Assembly: GCF_015680405.1 (NCBI RefSeq)
Contig: NZ_JADLJS010000014.1
Coordinates: 54,063-118,062, forward strand
Origin: Pseudomonas pudica
GTDB lineage: Bacteria; Pseudomonadota; Gammaproteobacteria; Pseudomonadales; Pseudomonadaceae
DNA: 64,000 nucleotides
Direction: 5' to 3'
The number at the start of each line of letters is the position of its first letter. Within the stretch, counting starts at the first letter, position 1. The notes below the pieces were generated by a model. That model was not told the origin of the DNA. It did no database searches and was given only the letters and a program-made list of their open reading frames with translations. Made by a program: the position numbers and the translations under genes. Shown here one piece after another: positions 17,457 to 26,378 of this stretch.

Positions 17457-17474
17457 GGTCGGACTCCTGTCGCG

Positions 17475-17849
17475 TCAGTCGCTAAGCCCTTGTACTCGCA
17501 CGCGCGCGGTTCCGCTACGGATCATGCCGATTTTTTCTGCGGCGGCACGTGAAAGATCGATCAGGCGGCCGCGGGTATGCGGGCCACGGTCGTTGATGCG
17601 CACCACGACGCTGCGCTGGTTGGCCAGGTTGGTCACCCGTACCCGGGTGCCGAAGGGCAGGCTGCGGTGGGCGGCGGTGAGCCCGTGCTGGTTGAATGGT
17701 TCGCCGCTGGCGGTGCGTTTGCCGTGGTGACGCGCGCCGTAATAGGAAGCGGTGCCGGTCTTGTCGTAACCGTCGGGGTCGATGTCCTGGCTGGCGCAGC
17801 CGGCCAGCAGGGAGAAGAGGGCGAGGGTGCTCAGGGATCGCTTTAGCAA
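17475..17849 (-). CDS. rlpA: RlpA-like double-psi beta-barrel lipoprotein
   Basis: 124 aa lipoprotein: signal [13 protein letters not shown] with the lipobox LLAGC, then a single DPBB domain ([59 protein letters not shown]). These are the conserved stretches of RlpA, a lytic transglycosylase acting on peptide-stripped glycan at the septum. It lacks the C-terminal SPOR domain of full-length RlpA, so it is a short paralogue or a minimal member. Start chosen as TTG at 17849, which has GGAG 8 bases upstream and gives MLKRSL before the lipobox; the frame is open to 17894 but there it is REP sequence. Confidence 0.82.
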   Translation of the reverse strand: MLKRSLSTLALFSLLAGCASQDIDPDGYDKTGTASYYGARHHGKRTASGEPFNQHGLTAAHRSLPFGTRVRVTNLANQRSVVVRINDRGPHTRGRLIDLSRAAAEKIGMIRSGTARVRVQGLSD

Positions 17850-17871
17850 TTCGAATGCTCCGGTGCGGCCA

Positions 17872-17935
17872 TTCGCGGCTAAAGCCGCTCCCACAGGTAC
17901 GGCGCTGTACCTGTGGGAGCGGCTTCAGCCGCGAA
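17872..17935. repeat. REP pair, TTCGCGGCTAAAGCCG stem variant
   Basis: TTCGCGGCTAAAGCCGCTCC CACAGGTAC (17872-17900) and its inverse (17907-17935) with one changed base. Located between the end of gatB and the start of rlpA on the same strand, so it may separate the two transcripts. Confidence 0.9.
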
Positions 17936-17974
17936 CGAGGGCGAAGCCCTCGCAGGACTACAGGGGTAAAACAA

Positions 17975-19420
17975 TCACCCTTCGAGCTTGGCCTTGAGCA
18001 ATTGGTTCACTTGCCCCGGGTTGGCTTTGCCTTTGGAGGCTTTCATCGCCTGGCCGACGAAGAAACCGAACATCTTGCCACGCTTGGCCTCGTCGGCTGC
18101 GCGGTACTGTTCGACCTGCTCGGCGTTGGCCGCCAGCACTTCGTCGAGCATCTTGTCGATCGCACCGGTATCGGTGACCTGCTTCAGGCCTTTGCTTTCG
18201 ATGATGCTATCGGCATCGCCTTCACCGGCGGCCATGGCCTCGAACACGGTCTTGGCGATCTTGCCGCTGATGGTGTTGTCGCGGATGCGCAACAGCATGC
18301 CGCCCAGCTGTGCGGCGCTGACCGGCGCCTGGTCGATCTCGATGCCCAGCTTGTTCAGCAGGCTGCCCAGCTCTACCATGACCCAGTTGGCAGCCAGCTT
18401 GGCATCGCCACCGATCTTCACCACTTCCTCGAAGTAGTCCGCCTGTTCGCGGCTGGAAGCCAGCACGTTGGCGTCGTAGGCCGACAGGCCGTACTGGTTC
18501 TGGAAGCGCTCGACCTTCTGCGTCGGCAGTTCCGGCAAGCCGGCGCGGACGGTTTCGAGGAAGCTGTCCTCGATCACCACTGGCAGCAGGTCCGGGTCGG
18601 GGAAGTAACGGTAGTCGTTGGCTTCCTCCTTGCTGCGCATGGAGCGGGTCTCGTCCTTGTTCGGGTCGTACAGGCGGGTTTCCTGTACCACCTTGCCGCC
18701 GTCCTCGATCAGGTCGATCTGGCGCTGGATCTCGCTGTTGATCGCGCGCTCGATGAAGCGGAACGAGTTGACGTTCTTGATCTCGCAGCGGGTGCCGAAC
18801 TCGGCCTGGCCTTTCGGGCGAATCGACACGTTGCAGTCGCAACGCAGCGAGCCTTCGGCCATGTTGCCGTCGCAGATGCCCAGGTAACGCACCAGCGCGT
18901 GGATCGCCTTGACGTAGGCCACGGCTTCCTTGGCACTGCGCATGTCAGGCTCGGAGACGATTTCCAGCAGCGGGGTGCCGGCGCGGTTCAGGTCGATGCC
19001 GGTGGAGCCGCTGAAGTCTTCGTGCAGGCTCTTGCCGGCGTCTTCTTCCAGGTGCGCGCGGGTTACCCCGATGCGCTTGATGGTGCCGTCTTCCAGGGCG
19101 ATGTCCAGGTGGCCCTTGCCGACGATCGGCAGGTCCATCTGGCTGATCTGGTAGCCTTTGGGCAGGTCCGGGTAGAAGTAGTTCTTGCGCGCGAACACGT
19201 TGCGCTTGCCGATCTCGGCATCGATGGCCAGGCCGAACATGCACGCCATGCGCACGGCTTCCTGGTTCAGTACTGGCAGTACGCCAGGCATGCCCAGGTC
19301 AACCAGGCTGGCCTGGGTGTTCGGCTCGGAACCGAAGGTGGTGGCGCTGCCGGAGAAAATCTTCGACTGGGTGGCGAGCTGAGTGTGGATTTCCAGCCCG
19401 ATCACAACTTCCCATTGCAT
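17975..19420 (-). CDS. gatB: Asp-tRNA(Asn)/Glu-tRNA(Gln) amidotransferase subunit B
   Basis: 481 aa GatB, the kinase-like subunit that activates the misacylated tRNA carboxylate. N-terminal [20 protein letters not shown] is diagnostic; further conserved are [10 protein letters not shown], the [14 protein letters not shown] stretch and the C-terminal YqeY-like tRNA-binding tail ([20 protein letters not shown]...[11 protein letters not shown]). ATG at 19420 has GAGGAA upstream. It is last of gatC-gatA-gatB, 11 bases after gatA. Family knowledge: GatCAB transamidates Asp-tRNA(Asn) and/or Glu-tRNA(Gln) with glutamine as nitrogen donor. Confidence 0.97.
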   Translation of the reverse strand: MQWEVVIGLEIHTQLATQSKIFSGSATTFGSEPNTQASLVDLGMPGVLPVLNQEAVRMACMFGLAIDAEIGKRNVFARKNYFYPDLPKGYQISQMDLPIVGKGHLDIALEDGTIKRIGVTRAHLEEDAGKSLHEDFSGSTGIDLNRAGTPLLEIVSEPDMRSAKEAVAYVKAIHALVRYLGICDGNMAEGSLRCDCNVSIRPKGQAEFGTRCEIKNVNSFRFIERAINSEIQRQIDLIEDGGKVVQETRLYDPNKDETRSMRSKEEANDYRYFPDPDLLPVVIEDSFLETVRAGLPELPTQKVERFQNQYGLSAYDANVLASSREQADYFEEVVKIGGDAKLAANWVMVELGSLLNKLGIEIDQAPVSAAQLGGMLLRIRDNTISGKIAKTVFEAMAAGEGDADSIIESKGLKQVTDTGAIDKMLDEVLAANAEQVEQYRAADEAKRGKMFGFFVGQAMKASKGKANPGQVNQLLKAKLEG

Positions 19421-19431
19421 GTGTGAATTCC

Positions 19432-20883
19432 TCAGAAGCCGTTGGGGGCGCGGGTGTGCCAGTCGGTCACTTGCTGGTAGCGGTGCGCGACGTTGAGCAG
19501 GCGGCCTTCCTGGAAGTATGGCGCCAGCAGCTGCACGCCGACCGGCAGGCCATCGACGAAGCCGGCCGGCATCGACAGGCCCGGCAGGCCCGCCAGGTTG
19601 GCGGTGATGGTGTAGACGTCTTCCAGGTACGCGGCGACCGGGTCGCTGCTCTTGGCGCCGAGCTTCCAGGCCGGGTTTGGCGTGGTCGGGCCGAGGATCA
19701 GGTCGACGTCGTTGAAGGCGGCCATGAAGTCGTTCTTGATCAGGCGGCGGATCTGCTGCGCCTTCACGTAGTAGGCGTCGTAGTAGCCGGCCGACAGGGC
19801 GTAGGTGCCGACCATGATGCGGCGCTGCACTTCGACACCGAAGCCTTCGCCACGCGAACGCTTGTACAGGTCGGTGAGGTCTTTCGGGTTTTCACAGCGG
19901 TAGCCGAAGCGCACGCCGTCGAAACGCGACAGGTTTGACGAGGCTTCAGCAGGGGCGATCACGTAGTAGGCCGGGATGGCGTGCTGCATGTTCGGCAGGC
20001 TGATTTCCTTGACCACCGCGCCGAGCTTTTCCAGCTCCTTGACGCTGGCCTGGACCAGGTCGGCGATGCGTGGGTCGAGGCCGGCACCGAAGTACTCCTT
20101 CGGCAGGCCGATGCGCAGGCCCTGCAGCGAAGCATTCAGGTTGGCGCTGTAGTCAGGCACAGGCTCTTCGATGCTGGTGGAGTCCTTGGCGTCGAAACCG
20201 GCCATGCCTTGCAGCAGCAGGGCGCAGTCTTCGGCAGTACGGGCCAGCGGGCCACCCTGGTCGAGGCTGGAGGCGTAGGCGATCATGCCCCAGCGCGACA
20301 CGCGGCCGTAGGTCGGCTTGAGGCCGGTGAGGTTGGTCAGTGCCGCCGGTTGGCGAATCGAACCGCCGGTGTCGGTGCCGGTGGTGGCTGGCAGCAGGCG
20401 TGCAGCCACTGCCGCGGCCGAACCGCCCGACGAGCCGCCCGGGACGTGCTCGAGGTTCCATGGATTCTTCACCGCGCCGTAGTGGCTGGATTCGTTGGCC
20501 GAGCCCATGGCGAATTCGTCCATGTTGGTCTTGCCCAGGGTGACCATGCCGGCTTCCGCCAGCTTGGCAACCACGGTGGCGTCATACGGCGCCTTGAAGT
20601 TGTCGAGCATCTTCGAGCCGCAGCTGGTGCGTACGCCGTTGGTGCAGAACAGGTCCTTGTGGGCGATCGGTGCACCGAGCAGCGCCCCGGTTTCGCCAGC
20701 GGCGCGACGGGCGTCGGCGGCACGCGCCTGGCCCAGGGCCAGGTCCTCGGTGACACTGATGAAGCTGTTGATCTGCGGGTCGAGCTGCTTGATGCGCGCC
20801 AGCAGGGCGCCGGTCAGCTCTTCGGAGGAAAACGACTTGTCGGCGAGTCCGCGGGCGATCTCGGCCAGGGTCAATTGATGCAT
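19432..20883 (-). CDS. gatA: Asp-tRNA(Asn)/Glu-tRNA(Gln) amidotransferase subunit A
   Basis: 483 aa amidase-signature enzyme releasing ammonia from glutamine for GatB. The catalytic Ser-cisSer-Lys triad is recognisable: Lys in [10 protein letters not shown], cis-Ser and Ser in the [15 protein letters not shown] and [13 protein letters not shown] stretches. Downstream [20 protein letters not shown] is typical of GatA. Length matches the family. It follows gatC by 15 bases. Confidence 0.97.
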   Translation of the reverse strand: MHQLTLAEIARGLADKSFSSEELTGALLARIKQLDPQINSFISVTEDLALGQARAADARRAAGETGALLGAPIAHKDLFCTNGVRTSCGSKMLDNFKAPYDATVVAKLAEAGMVTLGKTNMDEFAMGSANESSHYGAVKNPWNLEHVPGGSSGGSAAAVAARLLPATTGTDTGGSIRQPAALTNLTGLKPTYGRVSRWGMIAYASSLDQGGPLARTAEDCALLLQGMAGFDAKDSTSIEEPVPDYSANLNASLQGLRIGLPKEYFGAGLDPRIADLVQASVKELEKLGAVVKEISLPNMQHAIPAYYVIAPAEASSNLSRFDGVRFGYRCENPKDLTDLYKRSRGEGFGVEVQRRIMVGTYALSAGYYDAYYVKAQQIRRLIKNDFMAAFNDVDLILGPTTPNPAWKLGAKSSDPVAAYLEDVYTITANLAGLPGLSMPAGFVDGLPVGVQLLAPYFQEGRLLNVAHRYQQVTDWHTRAPNGF

Positions 20884-20898
20884 GGCAGGCTCTATCCC

Positions 20899-21186
20899 TT
20901 ACTCGATGACTTTGGGAACCAGGTACAGACCGCTTTCGGTCGACGGCGCGATGGCCTGGTAGGCGTCGCGCTGGTTGCTCTCGGTGACCTGGTCGGGACG
21001 CAGGCGCTGGCTGGCCTCCAGGGGGTGGGCCAGTGGCTCGATGCCGGTAGTGTCGACCGCTTGCATCTGGTCGACCAGCCCGAGAATGCTGTTCAGTGCG
21101 TCAGTAATGCGTGGCAGTTCGCCATCATTCAGGCCCAGACGGGCCAGATGGGCGATCTTTTCCACGTCGCAGCGTTCAAGCGCCAT
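20899..21186 (-). CDS. gatC: Asp-tRNA(Asn)/Glu-tRNA(Gln) amidotransferase subunit C
   Basis: 95 aa small subunit that wraps around and stabilises GatA/GatB. The conserved core is [20 protein letters not shown] near the N-terminus, with LRPDQVTE in the C-terminal half. The frame is open to 21207 but the ATG at 21186 has a GGAG site 6 bases upstream and begins [10 protein letters not shown], matching other GatC proteins. First gene of the gatCAB operon, divergent from mreB across about 205 bases that must carry both promoters. Confidence 0.93.
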
Positions 21187-21232
21187 GGGGATCTCCAGGG
21201 GAAACAAAGACCGGAATTTGGGTCCGCAGTGA

Positions 21233-22429
<1,197 letters not shown>

Positions 22430-22458
22430 TCCCGCTCGCTGTTCACGAGCGTCCGGTT

Positions 22459-22487
22459 TACAGGTAGTACGCACAGTGCTACCTGTA
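22459..22487 (+). other. Hairpin 1 in the mreB-mreC gap
   Basis: TACAGGTAG and CTACCTGTA form a 9-bp perfect stem with an 11-base loop, 29 bases after mreB. No T-run follows. It may act as an mRNA stabiliser or partial terminator, lowering mreC/mreD relative to mreB (inference). Confidence 0.55.
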
Positions 22488-22498
22488 TGTGCTGGGCT

Positions 22499-22517
22499 GG
22501 CGCCCGTTCGGGGCGCC
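22499..22517 (+). other. Hairpin 2 in the mreB-mreC gap
   Basis: GGCGCCC, 5-base loop, GGGCGCC, only 11 bases after hairpin 1. Together they make a tandem structured leader ahead of mreC. No T-run. Confidence 0.5.
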
Positions 22518-22595
22518 GTATCCATCAACCCGCAACCAGGCTGGTGCGTTGTCCCATGTCCAATGACCTCCTGAGTCGTCCACGAGGAACGGCCC

Positions 22596-23651
22596 ATTAA
22601 ACCGCTTTTCTCCAAGGGCCCTTCGCTGGGCGTTCGCCTGCTCGTCCTGGTGGTGATGTCGGTCGCGTTGATGGTTGTCGACGCGCGCTTCGACGTGCTC
22701 AAGCCCGTGCGCAGCCAGATGGGCCTGGTACTCATGGAGTCGTACTGGATCACCGACCTGCCGCAACGTGCGTGGCAAGGTGTGGCCGGCCAGTTCGGCA
22801 GCCGCACCGAACTGATTGCCGAAAACGAAAAGCTCAAGACCGAAGCCCTGCTGCTGCAGGGGCGCCTGCAGAAGCTGGCGGCCCTGACCGAGCAGAACGT
22901 GCGCTTGCGCGAATTGCTCAACTCCTCGGCGCTGGTCAACGAAAAAGTCGAAGTGGCCGAGCTGATCGGTGTCGACCCCAACCCGTTCACCCACCGCATC
23001 CTGATCAACAAGGGCGAGCGTGATGGCGTGTTCCTTGGCCAGCCGGTGCTCGATGCCCGTGGCCTGATGGGCCAGGTGGTCGAGCTGATGCCGTACACCT
23101 CGCGGGTACTGTTGCTGACCGATACCACCCATAGCATCCCGGTGCAGGTCAACCGCAACGGCCTGCGCGCCATCGCCAGCGGCACCGGCAACCCGGAGCG
23201 CCTGGAACTGCGCCATGTGGCCGATACCGCCGACATCAAGGAAGGCGACCTGCTGGTCAGTTCCGGCATGGGTCAACGGTTCCCGGCCGGTTACCCGGTG
23301 GCCACGGTCAATGAAGTGATCCACGATTCCGGCCAGCCGTTCGCCATCGTTCGTGCCATCCCCACCGCCGCGCTCAACCGCAGCCGCTACATGCTGTTGG
23401 TGTTCAGCGACCGGCGCAGCCCGGAACAGCGCGCCACCGATGCCGCCATCGCGCAGGAAGAGGCTGACCGCAAGGGGACCTCGGCTGCAGGCCAGCCGGC
23501 TGCGACGGTCGAGCAAGGCGCACCAGCTGGCAGCGCACCTGCCACGCCGGCTACACCAGCGGCCCCGGCAGCGCAGCCTGCAGCCCCGGCTGCTGCACCT
23601 GCCACGCCGGCTACCGCGCCTGCCGCACCCGCTCACACCCGGAGGCAATGA
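22596..23651 (+). CDS. mreC: Rod-shape protein MreC, apparent ATT start
   Basis: 351 aa bitopic inner-membrane protein with a periplasmic domain that scaffolds the elongasome. N-terminal helix (LLVLVVMSVALMVV), a coiled coil about residues 60-105 (ELIAENEKLKTEALLLQGRL), then the beta-barrel domain (IGVDPNPFTHRILINKG, GLMGQVVELMPYTSRVLLL). The last 50 or so residues are a low-complexity Ala/Pro tail. The first conventional start in frame is GTG at 22650, inside the membrane helix; upstream the frame has no ATG, GTG or TTG back to a stop at 22572-22574. ATT at 22596 preceded by GAGGAA at 6 bases gives the expected N-terminus IKPLFSKGPSLGVRL. Confidence 0.9.
   Translation: MKPLFSKGPSLGVRLLVLVVMSVALMVVDARFDVLKPVRSQMGLVLMESYWITDLPQRAWQGVAGQFGSRTELIAENEKLKTEALLLQGRLQKLAALTEQNVRLRELLNSSALVNEKVEVAELIGVDPNPFTHRILINKGERDGVFLGQPVLDARGLMGQVVELMPYTSRVLLLTDTTHSIPVQVNRNGLRAIASGTGNPERLELRHVADTADIKEGDLLVSSGMGQRFPAGYPVATVNEVIHDSGQPFAIVRAIPTAALNRSRYMLLVFSDRRSPEQRATDAAIAQEEADRKGTSAAGQPAATVEQGAPAGSAPATPATPAAPAAQPAAPAAAPATPATAPAAPAHTRRQ
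23535..23614 (+). repeat. In-frame 60-bp periodic repeat in the mreC tail
   Basis: The 20-mer GCACCTGCCACGCCGGCTAC occurs at 23535-23554 and again exactly at 23595-23614, a 60-base (20-codon) period within the Ala/Pro-rich C-terminus of MreC. It suggests tail length may vary by unit gain or loss. Confidence 0.85.
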
Positions 23652-24139
23652 TGGCTGCATCACGCCGCAACAACGGCTGGGTCATCTGGCTGACTTTCGC
23701 CATCGGCCTGCTGCTCAGCGTCTCGCCCATGCCGCAGTTCATGGAAGTGTTCCGGCCCATGTGGCTGGCCTTGCTGGTGTCGTTCTGGACCCTCGCCGTA
23801 CCGAACAAGGTCGGCATGACCACCGCGTTCGTGCTGGGCCTGGCCGAGGACGTGCTGTACGGAACCCTGCTGGGGCAGAACGCGCTGATCCTCACCCTTA
23901 TCACCTTCCTGGTGCTGTCGTTGCAGCAGCGCCTGCGCATGTTCCCCATGTGGCAGCAGAGCCTGGTGATCCTGGTGATCTTCGGCATCGCCCAGCTGAT
24001 CCAGCTGTGGCTCAGCGCGCTGACCGGCAACCGTCTGCCCACCCTGGCACTGGTCTGGTCGGCGGTGATCAGCGCCTTGCTCTGGCCGTGGATCAGTTTC
24101 GCCCTGCGCGATCTGCGCCGACGCTTGCATATCAACTGA
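23648..24139 (+). CDS. mreD: Rod-shape protein MreD
   Basis: 163 aa integral membrane protein with about five helices; central GLAEDVLYGTLLGQNAL is a typical MreD stretch. Starts at 23648 or 23651 (ATGATG) after GGAGG, overlapping the mreC stop codon, so the two are co-translated. Partner of MreC in the elongation machinery with MreB, RodA and PBP2. Confidence 0.93.
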   Translation: MMAASRRNNGWVIWLTFAIGLLLSVSPMPQFMEVFRPMWLALLVSFWTLAVPNKVGMTTAFVLGLAEDVLYGTLLGQNALILTLITFLVLSLQQRLRMFPMWQQSLVILVIFGIAQLIQLWLSALTGNRLPTLALVWSAVISALLWPWISFALRDLRRRLHIN

Positions 24140-24172
24140 CGGCGCCGCCGCGACTGACAGGGAGATGTCTGC

Positions 24173-24784
24173 ATGACCCCGCTATACCTGGCCTCAGGCT
24201 CGCCTCGTCGTCGTGAACTGCTGACCCAGATCGGGGTGCCGTTCAGCGTCGTCAGTGCCCCCATCGATGAAACTCCGCTGCCCGATGAAAGCGCCCCGGC
24301 CTACGTCGAGCGCCTGGCCCGGGCCAAGGCCGCCGCCGGCCTGGCCTGCATCGAAGGCCAGGCTGTGGTGCTGGGCGCAGACACTGCCGTGGTGCTCGAT
24401 GGTCGTATTCTTGGCAAACCGGAAAACCGCGAAGATGCTCTGGCCATGCTGGCCGACCTTTCGGGCCGCGAGCACCACGTACTGACTGCGGTCGCCCTGA
24501 GTGATGGACCGCGCGTGCAAAGCCTGTGCGTCACCAGCAAGGTGCGCTTCCGTGCGATCAGCGCCGAGGAAGCGCAACGCTACTGGGCCAGCGGCGAGCC
24601 CGCGGACAAGGCCGGCGGCTATGCCATCCAGGGCTTGGGAGCGGTGTTCGTCACCGGCCTTTCCGGCAGCTACTCGGCGGTGGTCGGCTTGCCCCTCAGT
24701 GAAACGGCCGAACTGCTTGGCCAATTCGGCATTGCCTGCTGGCAATCGCCCGCGCATACGCCAGAGGTAACAAACCAGCGGTAG
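24173..24784 (+). CDS. maf: Maf nucleotide pyrophosphatase (YhdE-type, dTTP/UTP)
   Basis: 203 aa Maf/HAM1 family hydrolase. N-terminal [12 protein letters not shown], the catalytic-site region [21 protein letters not shown], and C-terminal [16 protein letters not shown] are all diagnostic; the last motif is that of the YhdE branch acting on dTTP and UTP and on modified pyrimidines. Role from family knowledge: house-cleaning of non-canonical nucleotides. Lies 33 bases after mreD and 54 before rng, the conserved Pseudomonas mre-maf-rng order. Confidence 0.92.
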   Translation: MTPLYLASGSPRRRELLTQIGVPFSVVSAPIDETPLPDESAPAYVERLARAKAAAGLACIEGQAVVLGADTAVVLDGRILGKPENREDALAMLADLSGREHHVLTAVALSDGPRVQSLCVTSKVRFRAISAEEAQRYWASGEPADKAGGYAIQGLGAVFVTGLSGSYSAVVGLPLSETAELLGQFGIACWQSPAHTPEVTNQR

Positions 24785-24838
24785 CCAGCACTGCATACGC
24801 CATCCATCATTACCAAAGACCTTTGACGAGAGCCTGCC

Positions 24839-26296
24839 ATGAGTGAAGAGATCCTGATCAACATCACCCCGATGGAGTCGCGCGTGGCGGTGGTGGAAAA
24901 CGGGGTGCTGCAGGAAGTGCATGTGGAGCGCACCCAGCGCCGGGGCATCGTCGGCAATATCTACAAAGGCAAGGTGGTGCGCGTGCTGCCGGGCATGCAG
25001 GCGGCTTTCGTCGATATCGGCCTGGAGCGCGCGGCATTCATCCATGCCTCGGAAATATCCCAGCGCGAAGGCTCTGCGGTAGAAAACATTACCGCCCTGG
25101 TGCACGAGGGGCAGGCCTTGGTGGTGCAGGTGACCAAGGACCCGATCGGCACCAAGGGCGCGCGTCTGACTACCCAGCTGTCGATCCCGTCGCGCTACCT
25201 GGTGTACATGCCCCGCAGCAGCCATGTCGGCATTTCGCTGAAGATCGAGGACGAAGCCGAGCGCGAGCGCCTCAAGCAGGTGGTCAGCGACTGCATGGAA
25301 AGCGAGAACATCAAGGACGCCGGTGGCTTCATCCTGCGTACCGCTGCCGAAGGCGCACGCGCTGAAGAGATCCTGCAGGATATTCGCTACCTGCGCCGCC
25401 TGTGGGAGCAGATTGGCACCCAGATCAAGACCTGCGGCGCGCCCACGGTCATCTACGAGGACCTGGGCCTGGCCCTGCGCACCCTGCGCGACCTGGTCAA
25501 CCCGAAGATCGAGAAGATCCGCATCGACTCGCGGGAAACCTTCCAGAAGACCACGCAGTTCGTTGGCGAGCTGATGCCGGAAATTGCCGATCGCCTCGAG
25601 CACTACCCGGGCGAACGGCCGATTTTCGACCTGTACGGCGTCGAGGACGAGATCCAGCGTGCGCTGGAACGCAAGGTGCCGCTGAAATCCGGTGGCTACC
25701 TGGTGGTCGACCCGGCTGAAGCGATGACCACCATCGATGTGAATACCGGCGCCTTCGTCGGCCATCGGAACCTCGAAGAGACCATCTTCAAGACCAACCT
25801 CGAGGCCGCCACCGCCATCGCCCGGCAGCTGCGCCTGCGCAACATCGGCGGCATCATCATCATCGACTTCATCGACATGGAAGACGAAGAGCACCAGCGC
25901 CAGGTGCTGCGCACTCTGGAAAAGCAGCTGGAGCGCGATCACGCCAAGACCAACATCATCGGCATCACCGAGCTGGGCCTGGTGCAGATGACCCGCAAGC
26001 GCACGCGGGAAAGCCTGGAACAGGTGCTGTGCGAGCCCTGCCTGGCCTGTCAGGGCCGTGGCAAGCTGAAAACCCCCGAGACTATCTGTTACGAAATCTT
26101 CCGCGAGATCCTGCGCGAGGCCCGCGCGTACCAGGCCGAAGGCTACCGCGTGCTGGCCAACCAGAAGGTGGTCGACCGGTTGCTGGATGAAGAGTCCGGT
26201 AACGTCGCGGAGCTTGAGGCCTTCATCGGCCGAACCATTCGTTTCCAGGTGGAGTCGATGTATTCGCAGGAACAATACGATGTGGTGCTGCTCTGA
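24839..26296 (+). CDS. rng: Ribonuclease G
   Basis: 485 aa endoribonuclease involved in 16S rRNA 5' maturation and mRNA turnover. N-terminal S1 domain (RGIVGNIYKGKVVRVLPGM, AAFVDIGLERAAFIHASE), DNase I-like catalytic region with the metal-binding aspartates in MTTIDVNTGAFVG and IIIDFIDMED, and the zinc-link CEPCLACQGRG. It lacks the long C-terminal scaffold of RNase E, which distinguishes it from rne. Confidence 0.96.
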   Translation: MSEEILINITPMESRVAVVENGVLQEVHVERTQRRGIVGNIYKGKVVRVLPGMQAAFVDIGLERAAFIHASEISQREGSAVENITALVHEGQALVVQVTKDPIGTKGARLTTQLSIPSRYLVYMPRSSHVGISLKIEDEAERERLKQVVSDCMESENIKDAGGFILRTAAEGARAEEILQDIRYLRRLWEQIGTQIKTCGAPTVIYEDLGLALRTLRDLVNPKIEKIRIDSRETFQKTTQFVGELMPEIADRLEHYPGERPIFDLYGVEDEIQRALERKVPLKSGGYLVVDPAEAMTTIDVNTGAFVGHRNLEETIFKTNLEAATAIARQLRLRNIGGIIIIDFIDMEDEEHQRQVLRTLEKQLERDHAKTNIIGITELGLVQMTRKRTRESLEQVLCEPCLACQGRGKLKTPETICYEIFREILREARAYQAEGYRVLANQKVVDRLLDEESGNVAELEAFIGRTIRFQVESMYSQEQYDVVLL

Positions 26297-26378
26297 GGCC
26301 TTCTGAAACGCGCCGCAGGTGGGCCGGGCTGGCAAAACCGGCACGACGGGCCATCATGGATAAACGACCTGGAGGGCC

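Noticed and set aside
24194..26344. 716-codon open frame on the minus strand
   Set aside because: Opposite maf and rng, both of which show clear catalytic motifs; the frame crosses the gap between them and has no recognisable domain.
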